Shown one piece after another: positions 9,317 through 18,356 of a stretch of DNA of 64,000 bases. Position 1 is the stretch's first letter. Every line of letters starts with the position of its first letter. The notes beneath the pieces are model-generated. The model was not told the origin of the DNA and ran no database searches. It worked only from the letters and a program-made list of their open reading frames with translations. The translations under genes and the position numbers were made by a program. Origin of the DNA: Fusobacterium mortiferum ATCC 9817 (GTDB lineage Bacteria; Fusobacteriota; Fusobacteriia; Fusobacteriales; Fusobacteriaceae). The stretch spans positions 965,878 to 1,029,877 of the forward strand of contig NZ_GL987988.1 in assembly GCF_000158195.2 (NCBI RefSeq), written 5' to 3'.

Positions 9317-10441
9317 TTAATATTTTTTCATTCTTTCAATAGCTAATTCTAGCAAAGAGATATCTACAGTAAGAGCTATTCTAATATAGTTTTCAACTCC
9401 AAAGGAGATTCCTGGAACTACTGCTACTTGAGTTTTTCTCAATAAATCTAAAGCAAAGTCTAAGGAATTTAAGGTTGAAATTTTAGAGTAATTAGCAAAA
9501 ATATAAAAAGCACCTTGAGTTGTAATTACATCAAATCCTAATTTTTTTAATTCACTACTCATAAATTCTGCTCTTTTTCTATATTCTTCTGATAGTTCTT
9601 TTCTATTTTCAAATTTTGTAAGAGCTATCTCTCCCCCTTTTAAAGAAAGGGTTACAGGAGAGCTAACAGTATAGAAGCTTGTGTTTAGAAAAAACTTTCT
9701 ATATTGTTCTGGGCAGATAGTATATCCTAATCTCCAACCTGTCATTGAATGAGATTTAGAAAAGCCATTTATTATAATTAATTTATCTTTTATATTTTTA
9801 AATTCAGCAAAAGAGTGAAACTCATAAAAAGAAAGAGAACTATATATTTCATCAGAAATTAGAAAAATTTCTCTTTCCTCTATAAATTTTGTTATCTCTT
9901 CCATCTCTTCATAACTTAAGACTTTTCCTGTTGGATTACATGGATTACTTAAAAGAAGAGCTTTTGTTTTAGATGTAGCATATTTTTCTAATAACTCTTT
10001 AGTAAGAGTAAAATTATTTTTAGAAATATCTATTAATACAGGTTTTCCATAACAAAGATTTATCATAGGAGGATAACCTGGATAGAAAGGTACAGTTAAT
10101 AATACTTCATCATCAGGATTTAATACTGTTCTAAGTGCAGAAGAGAGAGCTTCTGAAGCTCCAATATTCATAATGACATTTTTTTCACTGTACTCTCCTT
10201 TATAATTTTTATTGTAATATTCAGCAACTAATGCTCCTATTTTTTCTCCACCACCAGAAGGAGCATATTTCAATTGATGATTTTTTCCATACTCCATTGC
10301 CTCTTCTATAAGTCCTTTAGGAGTACCTATATCAGGTTCTCCTATTGTTAAATCTATAGAGTTAGGATATTTAGTTGCTTCATTTTTTAAAACTCTAATT
10401 AAAGAGTATTGTAAATTTTCTACTGCACTATTGAACTTCAT
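9317..10441 (-). CDS. PLP aminotransferase of the lysine/DAP operon (probable N-acetyl-LL-diaminopimelate aminotransferase)
   Basis: 374-residue fold-type I aminotransferase. Visible: PNSIDLTIGEPDIGTP near the N-terminus, SNPCNPTGKVL, SDEIYSSL, and the PLP lysine motif NGFSKSHSMTGWRLGY. As the last gene of the lysC-asd-dapA-dapB-dapH operon, right after the tetrahydrodipicolinate N-acetyltransferase, its expected job is amination of N-acetyl-2-amino-6-oxopimelate (the PatA/DapX step). The aminotransferase family is certain; the substrate is inferred from position. Spacing to dapH is 14 bases with a GGAGA site. Confidence 0.88.
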   Translation of the reverse strand: MKFNSAVENLQYSLIRVLKNEATKYPNSIDLTIGEPDIGTPKGLIEEAMEYGKNHQLKYAPSGGGEKIGALVAEYYNKNYKGEYSEKNVIMNIGASEALSSALRTVLNPDDEVLLTVPFYPGYPPMINLCYGKPVLIDISKNNFTLTKELLEKYATSKTKALLLSNPCNPTGKVLSYEEMEEITKFIEEREIFLISDEIYSSLSFYEFHSFAEFKNIKDKLIIINGFSKSHSMTGWRLGYTICPEQYRKFFLNTSFYTVSSPVTLSLKGGEIALTKFENRKELSEEYRKRAEFMSSELKKLGFDVITTQGAFYIFANYSKISTLNSLDFALDLLRKTQVAVVPGISFGVENYIRIALTVDISLLELAIERMKKY

Positions 10442-10455
10442 ACCTATCTCTCCTT

Positions 10456-11160
10456 TTATTTTCTTAAGTCATCTACTAGTTGAGTTTTGCTAAGTGTTTT
10501 ATCATCAACTTTCTTTATAATTTTAGCTGGATTTCCAGTAACTACAGCTCCAGCAGGAACATCTTCTATTACCACAGCCCCAGCTCCAACTACTGCCCCA
10601 GCACCTATTCTAACTCCTTCTATGATGACAGCATTAGCTCCTACCAATACTCCATCTTCTATTACTACTGGCTTAGCAGAAGGAGGTTCTATTACTCCAG
10701 CTAGAACAGCTCCAGCTCCAATATGACAATTTTTTCCAACTGTGGCTCTTCCTCCTAAAACAGCTCCCATATCTATCATACTGTTATCTCCAATAACAGC
10801 TCCTATATTGATAACAGCCCCCATCATAATGACAGCATTATCTCCAATAGTTACTTTATCCCTTATAATAGCTCCAGGCTCTATTCTTGCATTTATATTT
10901 CTTAAATCTAAAGTAGGAACTCCAGAATTTCTTCTATCGTTTTCAATATAATAATTTTCAATTTTTTCACTATATTTATTTAAAATATTCTCAATCTCAC
11001 AATTATCTCCAATGATAATGTAAGAGTTATCTCCCTTAAAAACTTGGGCAGAAGTTTCTAATCCACTCAAATCTCCATTGACATATAGTTTAACTGGAGT
11101 TTTTTTAGTAGAATTTTTTATATATGCTATTAATTCCTCAGCTGTATTTAGTTTGTTCAT
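10456..11160 (-). CDS. dapH: 2,3,4,5-tetrahydropyridine-2,6-dicarboxylate N-acetyltransferase
   Basis: 234-residue left-handed beta-helix acyltransferase. The N-terminal domain (about residues 1-85) is the DapH-type DUF domain, opening [24 protein letters not shown]. From about residue 90 there are many hexapeptide repeats ([27 protein letters not shown] units) and the C-terminal [14 protein letters not shown]. It commits tetrahydrodipicolinate to the acetyl branch of DAP synthesis. The acetyl rather than succinyl call follows from the N-terminal domain and length (DapH about 235 residues against about 275 for DapD). Lies between dapB and the aminotransferase. Confidence 0.92.
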   Translation of the reverse strand: MNKLNTAEELIAYIKNSTKKTPVKLYVNGDLSGLETSAQVFKGDNSYIIIGDNCEIENILNKYSEKIENYYIENDRRNSGVPTLDLRNINARIEPGAIIRDKVTIGDNAVIMMGAVINIGAVIGDNSMIDMGAVLGGRATVGKNCHIGAGAVLAGVIEPPSAKPVVIEDGVLVGANAVIIEGVRIGAGAVVGAGAVVIEDVPAGAVVTGNPAKIIKKVDDKTLSKTQLVDDLRK

Positions 11161-11172
11161 TGCATCAACTCC

Positions 11173-11871
11173 TTAACGATTAAATATATCTTTCATAGTA
11201 TAAAGTCCAGATTTTTTATCTAGTAAAAATTTTGCTCCCTGTATAGCTCCTTCAGCAAATATTTTTTTAGAAAGAGCTGTATGTTTTATCTCTATTATCT
11301 CATCATTTCCACAATATAAGACAGAGTGTTCCCCTACAATAGTTCCTCCTCTTACAGCATGTATTCCTATCTCATTTTTTTCTCTTTTCTCCATTCCCTC
11401 TCTTCCATAAACTTTTTTTAGCTCAGTTGAGATAGAGTTTTCAATCACTTCTACTAAAGTTTTAGCTGTTCCACTAGGGGAATCTAATTTTTTATTATGA
11501 TGTTTTTCTATTAATTCTATATCATAATTACCATAAAGTAGAGGTGTAATTCTCTCTAAAATATCTTGTAATAAATTTATACCAAGAGAGGTATTAGAAG
11601 ATAGAAGAATAGGAATTTTCTTACTAGCTTCTTCAATTTGTGATAAAATTTCTTTTGAATATCCAGTAGTAGCTATAACTAAAGGAGTATGATTTTGTGT
11701 AGCATAATTAAGTAAAGTTTCTAACCTAGAAAAATGAGAAAAATCTATAATTACATCTCCTTTTTCATTAGATAATTCATCGGCAAAACCTGTAATGGTA
11801 ATATTTTTATTTTGAGCACACTCTTTTAAAATACTTCCCATAGTTCCTGTTCCATGTATAATTAGCTCCAT
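11173..11871 (-). CDS. dapB: 4-hydroxy-tetrahydrodipicolinate reductase
   Basis: Cytoplasmic NAD(P)H-dependent reductase of the DAP pathway. N-terminal Rossmann motif IIHGTGTMGSILKE, then the catalytic/substrate block LIEKHHNKKLDSPSGTAKTL (His-His and K-x-D-x-P-S-G-T-A) near residue 135, and RGGTIVGEHSV near 170. At 232 residues it is at the short end of the family. The start overlaps the end of dapA by 10 bases, indicating translational coupling. Confidence 0.95.
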   Translation of the reverse strand: MELIIHGTGTMGSILKECAQNKNITITGFADELSNEKGDVIIDFSHFSRLETLLNYATQNHTPLVIATTGYSKEILSQIEEASKKIPILLSSNTSLGINLLQDILERITPLLYGNYDIELIEKHHNKKLDSPSGTAKTLVEVIENSISTELKKVYGREGMEKREKNEIGIHAVRGGTIVGEHSVLYCGNDEIIEIKHTALSKKIFAEGAIQGAKFLLDKKSGLYTMKDIFNR

Positions 11872-12749
11872 GCTTTCACCTCATGAGAATCAATAACAGA
11901 ATGAAGTTTAATTTTATTTTCCTCTTTCATCTCTCCTAAAGGAAGTCTGCAATGTCCAACATTGTATCCTAAATAATTCATAGCTTCTTTAATAGGGACA
12001 GGATTTACCTCTATAAAGAGAGAATCTACTAAATCGTTATATTTTAATTGTAAATTTTTAGCTTCAACTATATTATTTTCTAAAAAGCTCATACACATAT
12101 TATGAACAGTTTCAGGAATAATATTAGCTGAAACAGATATTACTCCAATTCCGCCATAAGACATAAGAGGAATAGTCATATCATCATTTCCAGAATAGAT
12201 ATCCAACTTAGGAACCTCTCTAGCTATCTCTCCAACATAAGATATATTTCCACTAGCTTCTTTTATAGCTACAATATTTTTTATCTCTGCTAATTTTTTT
12301 AATAGTGATATAGAAAGATTTACACCAGTTCTTGAAGGAACGTTATATAATATGATTGGACAATTTACATTTTCAGCTATAAGCTTATAATGTTCATAGA
12401 TTCCATTTTCATTTCCTTTGTTATAATATGGAGTAACTACTAGTAATCCATCTACTCCTAGAGCCTCAGCTTTTTTACTTAATTCCACCGCATGTTTTGT
12501 GTTGTTAGAACCTGTTCCTGCTATTACAGGAATTCTTCCATTTACTCTCTTTACACTATATTTTATGATTTCATACTTTTCTTCATCAGTGAGAGTTGCA
12601 CTCTCTCCAGTAGTACCATTGATAATGATAGCATCAGTTTTATTTTTTATATGGTACTCTAATAATTCTCCTAATTTTTCAAAATCTACACTATCATCTT
12701 TTGTAAATGGAGTAATTAAAGCTATTCCAGAACCTTTAAATATGCTCAT
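11862..12749 (-). CDS. dapA: 4-hydroxy-tetrahydrodipicolinate synthase
   Basis: 295-residue (beta/alpha)8 aldolase condensing pyruvate with aspartate semialdehyde. Visible: GSGIALITPF at the N-terminus, the NGTTGESATLT substrate loop, the tyrosine motif YYNKGNENGIYEHYK, YNVPSRTGVN and the Schiff-base lysine in IVAIKEASGN. It follows asd by 9 bases and overlaps dapB, so it is part of the riboswitch-controlled lysine operon. Confidence 0.97.
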   Translation of the reverse strand: MSIFKGSGIALITPFTKDDSVDFEKLGELLEYHIKNKTDAIIINGTTGESATLTDEEKYEIIKYSVKRVNGRIPVIAGTGSNNTKHAVELSKKAEALGVDGLLVVTPYYNKGNENGIYEHYKLIAENVNCPIILYNVPSRTGVNLSISLLKKLAEIKNIVAIKEASGNISYVGEIAREVPKLDIYSGNDDMTIPLMSYGGIGVISVSANIIPETVHNMCMSFLENNIVEAKNLQLKYNDLVDSLFIEVNPVPIKEAMNYLGYNVGHCRLPLGEMKEENKIKLHSVIDSHEVKAWS

Positions 12750-12758
12750 AGTTACCTC

Positions 12759-13742
12759 CTAAATATTTTTACAAAATAGTTCAGCTATTTGTACAGCATT
12801 AGTAGCTGCCCCTTTTCTTATATTATCAGCTACTGTCCATAAATTCAAGCCATATTTTACACTGTTATCTCTTCTGACTCTTCCTACAAATACCTCGTCT
12901 TTTCCAGTAGCGTCATTAGCTAAAGGATATATGTTTTTATTACTATCATCTAATAGAACTATTCCTTTATACTCAGCTAATTCCTTTTTTACTGTTTCTA
13001 AGTCAAAGTCTTTTTCAAGTTCTACGTTAATAGAAACAGAGTGAGAATTGATAACAGGTACTCTAACACAAGTAGCTGTAACAGGAAGATTAGGTAAGCC
13101 TAAGATTTTTCTTGTCTCATCTACCATTTTTTTCTCTTCCTTAGTGTATCCATCTTCTAAAAATACATCAATATGAGGTAGGCAGTTATTAACTATTTGA
13201 TGTGGATAAGTTTTAGGAGGATTTCCTTTAAGTCCCTCTTCTAAATCAATAACTCCTTTATATCCAGTTCCAGATACAGCTTGATATGTGCTATACACTA
13301 CTCTTTTAATCCCATATTTTTCTAAAACTTTTAAAGGAGCCATACACTGAATTGTAGAGCAATTAGGATTAGCAATTATTCCTTTGTGTTTAAAAGCTTC
13401 TTCTGGGTTTACTTCAGGGACTACTAGTGGAACCTCTTTATCCATCCTCCAAGCTGAAGAGTTATCAATTACTAATACTCCCTCTTTTGCTGCTAATGGA
13501 GCATATTTTAAACTAGTACCTCCACCAGCAGAGAAAAGAGCTATATCTATATCTCTATTTTTAAAACTATTTTCATTTAATTCTTCTACTGTATACTCTT
13601 TCCCTCTAAAATTTATTTTTTTCCCAGCACTTCTACTACTTGCAAAAAGAAGTAAATCAGTTATTCCTAAATCTCTTTCTTCTAATACTTTTAAAAAAGT
13701 TCCTCCAACTAAACCTGTTGCACCAACTATTGCTACTCTCAT
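12759..13742 (-). CDS. asd: Aspartate-semialdehyde dehydrogenase
   Basis: 327-residue NADP-dependent dehydrogenase reducing aspartyl phosphate. N-terminal VAIVGATGLVGGTFLKVLEE (nucleotide site), SAGGGTSLKYAP, and the active-site cysteine in IANPNCSTIQCMAPLK. The later QAVSGTGYKG and the histidine region RVPVINSHSVSINVE are typical of the Gram-positive-type Asd. Lies 12 bases after lysC. Confidence 0.97.
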   Translation of the reverse strand: MRVAIVGATGLVGGTFLKVLEERDLGITDLLLFASSRSAGKKINFRGKEYTVEELNENSFKNRDIDIALFSAGGGTSLKYAPLAAKEGVLVIDNSSAWRMDKEVPLVVPEVNPEEAFKHKGIIANPNCSTIQCMAPLKVLEKYGIKRVVYSTYQAVSGTGYKGVIDLEEGLKGNPPKTYPHQIVNNCLPHIDVFLEDGYTKEEKKMVDETRKILGLPNLPVTATCVRVPVINSHSVSINVELEKDFDLETVKKELAEYKGIVLLDDSNKNIYPLANDATGKDEVFVGRVRRDNSVKYGLNLWTVADNIRKGAATNAVQIAELFCKNI

Positions 13743-13754
13743 TTTTCTTTCCCC

Positions 13755-14957
13755 CTATAATGAAAATTCTTCAGCTACTAAATTTACAGCTTTTTCTATA
13801 TTCTCTCTATCTATACTACAAGAGATACTTATTTCAGAAGTTGTAACTTGATAAAAATTTATATTTCCTTTACTAAGTGAAGTAAAAAACTTTCCAGCAA
13901 TACCAGAGTTGTTAATCATTCCTACTCCAACAATGGAAAGCATTCCTAAATTTTCATTTAATTCTATATCACAAGTAGAAAACTTAGCTCTAATTTTTTC
14001 TACAACTTGCTCTAAAAGATATTTTTCAGAAGCTTGACAACTAAAAGATATCTCTACTCTCATATATCTATTTATATTTTGTGTAATCATATTGATATTT
14101 AAACCACACTCATCTATTGTAGAAAATATTTCAGCTATATTTTCACTAGAAAAAGGTACATTAGAGATATTAGTTACGATAATCTCCTTTGTGACACTTA
14201 TTCCTGTTATTAATTTATCTTCTAATGCTATATCTTTTTCCATAATATATGTTCCCCCTGTATAACTTAAACTTTTACCTACAAAAATAGGAATGTTATA
14301 TTTTTTTCCTAGTTCTACTGCTCTTGTTTCCATAACACCAGCTCCAAGATTAGCCATTTCCATCATCTCTTCATAGGAGATTTTTTCTAAAAATTTTGCT
14401 TTTGGGTATAATCTTGGGTCAACACTGTATATTCCTTCCACATCAGTATATATTCTACACTCACAATTTAAAGCTACAGTCAGTGCCACAGCACTAGTAT
14501 CTGAACCTCCTCTTCCTAGAGTTGTAATATCTCCTGAATTATTAATTCCTTGAAATCCAGTGATAATAACAATATTTCCCTCTCTTAAAAGAGTTTCTAT
14601 CCTTTCAGAAGAGATATTTGCTATTTTATTTTTAGTATGTACACCAGAAGTTTTTATTCCTGCTTGAAATCCTGTAAGGGAGATAGCTTTTTGTCCCTTG
14701 GCTGTAAGAGCCATAGCTATTAGAGTAACTGTTTGCTGTTCTCCAATAGACATTAGCGAGTCTAGTTCCCTTTGATTTGGATTAGAAGTAATCTCCTTAG
14801 CTAGTTTTATGAGTCCATCTGTAGTTTTTCCCATAGCAGATGCCACTACTACAATTTCGTCATACTCTTTTTTTAATTCAATTAAGTAATCAGCTATTTT
14901 TTGAATTTTTTCTACTGTAGCTACACTAGAGCCACCATACTTTAAAACAATTCTCAT
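13755..14957 (-). CDS. lysC: Aspartate kinase (first enzyme of the lysine/DAP operon)
   Basis: 400-residue monofunctional aspartokinase. The kinase domain opens KYGGSSVATVEKIQKIA, with GRGGSDTSAVALTVAL and YTDVEGIYSVDPR further on. Two ACT domains follow from about residue 265 (TNISNVPFSSENIAEIF and LSIVGVGMINNSGIAGKFF), the usual site for amino-acid feedback. The gene is directly downstream of a lysine riboswitch with terminator, so both transcript level and enzyme activity are probably lysine-controlled. GGTGGAGG ribosome site before ATG. Confidence 0.96.
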   Translation of the reverse strand: MRIVLKYGGSSVATVEKIQKIADYLIELKKEYDEIVVVASAMGKTTDGLIKLAKEITSNPNQRELDSLMSIGEQQTVTLIAMALTAKGQKAISLTGFQAGIKTSGVHTKNKIANISSERIETLLREGNIVIITGFQGINNSGDITTLGRGGSDTSAVALTVALNCECRIYTDVEGIYSVDPRLYPKAKFLEKISYEEMMEMANLGAGVMETRAVELGKKYNIPIFVGKSLSYTGGTYIMEKDIALEDKLITGISVTKEIIVTNISNVPFSSENIAEIFSTIDECGLNINMITQNINRYMRVEISFSCQASEKYLLEQVVEKIRAKFSTCDIELNENLGMLSIVGVGMINNSGIAGKFFTSLSKGNINFYQVTTSEISISCSIDRENIEKAVNLVAEEFSL

Positions 14958-14985
14958 TCCTCCACCTCTGTAATAAAAATTTTGT

Positions 14986-15228
14986 AAAAAAAAAACAGCA
15001 GAGGCTTCTGCTGGTGTAAAATACTACAAAAAAACTGTAAATATTTATAATTTTACTCCACAGAAAGCACAACATTGAATTTCTCAATGACAGTTATATA
15101 GATATTATCCATATACCCAGCAAAAATTTTCTCCAGAGAAAATTTTCACTTCGGCAGTTTTACCTTTCATATTTAATCTTAGCTCTGGAAGCTCATAAAT
15201 ATTACTCTTATCGACTGCTCCTCAATCT
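14986..15228 (-). promoter_or_regulatory. Lysine riboswitch (L-box) with intrinsic terminator, upstream of lysC
   Basis: Reading the minus strand from 15228, the order of conserved L-box elements is present: GAGGAGCAGTCG, then AAGAGTAAT, then GAAAGGTAAAACTGCCGAAGTG, a long paired arm (AAAATTTTCTCTGGAGAAAATTTT), TTGCTGGG, and ACTGTCATTGAG. The expression platform ends in CAGCAGA-AGCC-TCTGCTG followed by a run of at least nine Ts (14986-15013), an intrinsic terminator about 30 bases before the lysC start. Lysine binding should favour the terminator and switch off the whole operon. The match to the aptamer consensus was made by eye; a covariance search would confirm it. Confidence 0.9.
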
Positions 15229-15376
15229 GTTTTATTAACTTGTGTGTATTTTACATTAAAACTCTAAAAAATAAAAATATATAAATTAAATATTTTATAT
15301 TTTAAAAATATATTTTACTTTTTTGCAAAGAGAGAATAAAATAATTCAAAAACATATTATTGTCCTAGGAGGAAAG

Positions 15377-16570
15377 ATGGATACTAGAAAAATATTTAAT
15401 GATATAGAAATAAATAATCAATGGTTTATAAATACCAGAAGAGAGTTACATAAGATACCTGAATTAGATTTTCAATTACCTAAAACAGTAGCTTATGTAA
15501 TATCACTTTTAAAAGAGATGGGAATTCCATATAAAGAGGGAATAGGAAAAAGTGGAATAGTAGCAGATATAGAGGGACAAAATAAAAAAATAACAATAGC
15601 CTTGAGAGCTGATATGGATGCATTACCTATTTTAGAGTGTGGAAATAAAGAATATACTTCAACTATACCTGGGCATATGCATGCTTGTGGACATGATGTG
15701 CATACTGCTATTCTTTTAGGAGTTGCAAAGATATTATCGGAAAATAAAGATTCACTTCCATGTAATGTAAGACTTGTATTTCAACCAGCAGAAGAAACAA
15801 ATGGTGGAGCAGTACCTATGATAGAAGATGGATGTTTAGAAGGGGTAGATGCTATATTTGGATTACATGTAGATCCTACAATAGAGTGTGGAGTAGTAGG
15901 AGTAAAATATGGTGCTTATTGTGCTTCATCTACTGATGTGGTAATAGAAATAGAGGGAAGAAGTTGCCATGGTGCTTATCCTAGCCAAGGAGTAGATGCT
16001 ATTGTTACAGCTTGTGGAATAGTGACTACCCTTCAAAGTGTAATAAGTAGAAATATAGATTCAAGAGATTCGGCTGTTCTTAGCTTTGGAAAAATAGTAG
16101 GAGGAGAAAAAGAGAATATTGTAGCTCAAAAAGTTATAATTTCTGGAACATTAAGAACTTTATCTAATGAGGTAAAAAATAGAGTAAAAGAAAGAGTAAA
16201 AGAGATGGTGGAGAATACAGCTAAAGGGTATGGGGCTACTGGAAAAGTAACTTATACAGATGGGTATACTGCTTTAATAAACCATGATGAATATATAGAT
16301 ATAATAAAAGAAAATAGTAAAAATCTATTAGGAGAAAAGGGAGTATATGTAAAGGCCTTAGCTAATATGGGAGTAGAAGATTTTGCTTACTATATTGAAA
16401 AAGTTCCGGGAGCATTTTTTAACTTAGGTGTAGGAAATAAGGCTAAGGGAATAACTGCCCCTCTTCATAATGATAAATTTGATATAGATGAGGAGAGTTT
16501 AGCTATTGGAGTAAAGCTTCAAATTATGAATATACTATTTGCCTATGAAAAATTAATAAAAAATAACTAG
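15377..16570 (+). CDS. M20-family amidohydrolase (candidate N-acetyldiaminopimelate deacetylase)
   Basis: 397-residue dinuclear-metal amidohydrolase of the HipO/AmhX/DapL-like group. Motifs: RRELHKIPELDFQLPKT, ADMDALPI, HACGHDVHTAILLG (metal His), VFQPAEE (catalytic Glu), GLHVDP, and AMGVEDF-type ANMGVEDFAYY near the end. I chose the ATG at 15377 because AGGAGG lies just upstream; an earlier in-frame start at 15323 would add an uncharacteristic 18-residue leader. It is divergent from the DAP operon, which has an acetyltransferase and aminotransferase but no deacetylase, so this gene is the natural candidate for the missing step. A general acyl-amino-acid hydrolase remains possible. Confidence 0.88.
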   Translation: MDTRKIFNDIEINNQWFINTRRELHKIPELDFQLPKTVAYVISLLKEMGIPYKEGIGKSGIVADIEGQNKKITIALRADMDALPILECGNKEYTSTIPGHMHACGHDVHTAILLGVAKILSENKDSLPCNVRLVFQPAEETNGGAVPMIEDGCLEGVDAIFGLHVDPTIECGVVGVKYGAYCASSTDVVIEIEGRSCHGAYPSQGVDAIVTACGIVTTLQSVISRNIDSRDSAVLSFGKIVGGEKENIVAQKVIISGTLRTLSNEVKNRVKERVKEMVENTAKGYGATGKVTYTDGYTALINHDEYIDIIKENSKNLLGEKGVYVKALANMGVEDFAYYIEKVPGAFFNLGVGNKAKGITAPLHNDKFDIDEESLAIGVKLQIMNILFAYEKLIKNN

Positions 16571-16592
16571 GAATTATCCTAGTTATTTTTGT
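16565..16592. terminator. Bidirectional terminator shared by two convergent genes
   Basis: AACTAGGA (16565-16572) pairs perfectly with TCCTAGTT (16577-16584) around ATTA. It has T-rich sequence on the plus side (ATTTTTG) and A-rich sequence on the other, so it can act on both strands. Both stop codons (TAG at 16568-16570 plus, TAG at 16579-16581 minus) lie within the stem. Confidence 0.8.
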
Positions 16593-17436
16593 TATTAAGA
16601 GCTTTAAATCCTTCACCTAGAACTTCTGAAACATCAGAGATAGTTAGAAAAGCAAAAGAATCAGTTTCTTTTACAATTGTTTTTACTTTAGTTACTTCAA
16701 ATTTGCTAACAACACAGAAAAGTAGATCTATTTCATTTCCTGTAAATCCACCTTCTCCTTTTATGATAGTTGTACCTCTTCCAGTTTCATTCATAATTCT
16801 TTCTTTTATCTCTTCAGATTTAGATGAAATAATAGTGATGCCTTTTGCCTTTGTATAACCATCTTGAAAATAATCTATTGCTTTGGAAACAATTGTCATT
16901 GAGATAAGAGTATACATTACTATCTCTTTACCAAAAAATATAGCAGCTATTCCTAATATAACTACATCTAAGATGAGCATTGTCCTTCCTAGAGGAATAT
17001 CAAAATATCTATTTAAGATACGAGCAACTACATCAGTTCCACCAGTAGAGCCATTTACCATAAAAATAAGTCCAAGGCCTATTCCTATAAGAACACCACC
17101 ATATATAGAACCTAACATAATATCATTAGATGGACCTTTCCAAGTTTCAGTAAGAGTTATTAAAAAAGAAAGGCAGCTTGTTCCATATAAAGTTTTAAAT
17201 AGAAAATCTCTTCCAACTAATTTCCAACCCATTATAAGTAGTGGAATATTTATTACAAAATACATAATTCCTACTGGTAGTTTAAAAAGGTAAAATAAAA
17301 TTAAACAAATTCCTGCAACTCCACCTTCTGCAAGATGATTACTGATAAAAAAATAATTGATAGAAACAGCATAGAAAAAACAACCAACTGTAATTATCAA
17401 ATACTCTTTTAAGTATTTTAGAATCTTATTATTCAC
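16579..17436 (-). CDS. YitT family membrane protein (DUF2179 C-terminal domain)
   Basis: 285 residues: about five to six membrane segments in the first 190 residues, with the family signatures FFYAVSINYFFISNHLAEGGVAGICLIL and NGSTGGTDVVARIL, then a soluble C-terminal domain (GITIISSKSEEIKERIM..GRGTTIIKGEGGFTG) of the DUF2179 type. Function of YitT proteins is unknown, with transport suggested. The start is GTG, supported by AGGAGG nine bases upstream. It faces the amidohydrolase and shares its terminator. Confidence 0.88.
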   Translation of the reverse strand: MNNKILKYLKEYLIITVGCFFYAVSINYFFISNHLAEGGVAGICLILFYLFKLPVGIMYFVINIPLLIMGWKLVGRDFLFKTLYGTSCLSFLITLTETWKGPSNDIMLGSIYGGVLIGIGLGLIFMVNGSTGGTDVVARILNRYFDIPLGRTMLILDVVILGIAAIFFGKEIVMYTLISMTIVSKAIDYFQDGYTKAKGITIISSKSEEIKERIMNETGRGTTIIKGEGGFTGNEIDLLFCVVSKFEVTKVKTIVKETDSFAFLTISDVSEVLGEGFKALNNKNN

Positions 17437-17476
17437 TGTATCTTTCCTCCTAGTTCAAAATTTTAGTATATTATAT

Positions 17477-18214
17477 TTAATTAGTTTTTTCTTTTATCTT
17501 CAATTTTCCTTCAAAGGCAGAACCAATATGATAACCTAGGTTTTCTATTTTTTCTTTTCCCTCTCTAAAAAGACTTTTCATTAATTTTTTTTGTCCATTT
17601 TTATCTATGTAAAAAGAGGTATCATCTATTCTCACTAAAGCTAAATCATTTTTAAAATCATATGCCTCATCAAAGTTAAATCCTATTTTTACATTTCCTT
17701 CTGTATCAATATATCCCCATTTATTATTCAATTTAACAGCAGCTAAACCTTCAGAAAAGTTTTCAGCTTCATCATATATAATAGGAATTTGCAATTCTCC
17801 TTTATAGTTGATATAACCATATTTATGTCTTGGCATCTCATTTATATACACAATAAAAAACTCTTTTTCCCTATTATTTTCAGCCTCTTTGTACATATTT
17901 GAATATTTTTCTTTAAAGTTATACTCTCCAATTTTTGCTATCCATTTTCCATCAGTTGTCATAAGTCCTTCTTTATAATCTTTTGTAACTAGATAGATAT
18001 GATTTTTTTGGACAGAAATAAGAATATTATCTGTTTGAGTTAACAGGTTTCCTTTTGAATCAATTATGCTATACAAGCCAATATTTTCTCCTTCTAACAT
18101 CCTTATAATATATATATCATTGAGATGTTGCTTTATAGGAAGGATTTCATAATTACTCTGTGAAAAAATAATTGATGAAAAAATTAACATCAATGTGATA
18201 ACTAATCTTTTCAT
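17477..18214 (-). CDS. Exported WG-repeat protein
   Basis: 245 residues. N-terminal signal peptide MKRLVITLMLIFSSIIFSQS with probable cleavage soon after. The rest holds WG (KWG) repeats: EGLMTTDGKWIAKIG, HKYGYINYKGELQIPIIYDEAENF and LNNKWGYIDTEGNVKIGFNFDEAYDF, each about 35-45 residues. The ATG at 18214 is chosen because GAGGTGG precedes it; a GTG three codons earlier overlaps that site. WG-repeat proteins are thought to be binding scaffolds; no enzymatic residues are evident. A TATAAT box on the minus strand near 18252-18258 suggests its own promoter. Confidence 0.82.
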   Translation of the reverse strand: MKRLVITLMLIFSSIIFSQSNYEILPIKQHLNDIYIIRMLEGENIGLYSIIDSKGNLLTQTDNILISVQKNHIYLVTKDYKEGLMTTDGKWIAKIGEYNFKEKYSNMYKEAENNREKEFFIVYINEMPRHKYGYINYKGELQIPIIYDEAENFSEGLAAVKLNNKWGYIDTEGNVKIGFNFDEAYDFKNDLALVRIDDTSFYIDKNGQKKLMKSLFREGKEKIENLGYHIGSAFEGKLKIKEKTN

Positions 18215-18296
18215 ATATACCACCTCATATTCTTGTATTATCCTTATCTCTATAATATATTATACTTTATTTTTTTAAAATAAGAAAGAGGAAGTA

Positions 18297-18342
18297 AGAA
18301 AAAAGAGAGAAATTACTACCTTTTAGATAATATTTTCTCTCT
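18297..18342 (-). terminator. Intrinsic terminator of the decarboxylase-arginase gene
   Basis: On the minus strand AGAGAGAAA pairs with TTTCTCTCT and is followed by TTTTTTC. It is located just after the stop of the fused polyamine gene. Confidence 0.75.
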
Positions 18343-18356
18343 AAATAGATTAATTA

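Noticed and set aside
10480..10951. Long open frames on the plus strand opposite dapH, rich in Ala, Pro, Thr, Ser and Tyr
   Set aside because: They mirror the hexapeptide-repeat codons of dapH on the other strand, have no ribosome sites, and the minus-strand gene is certain.
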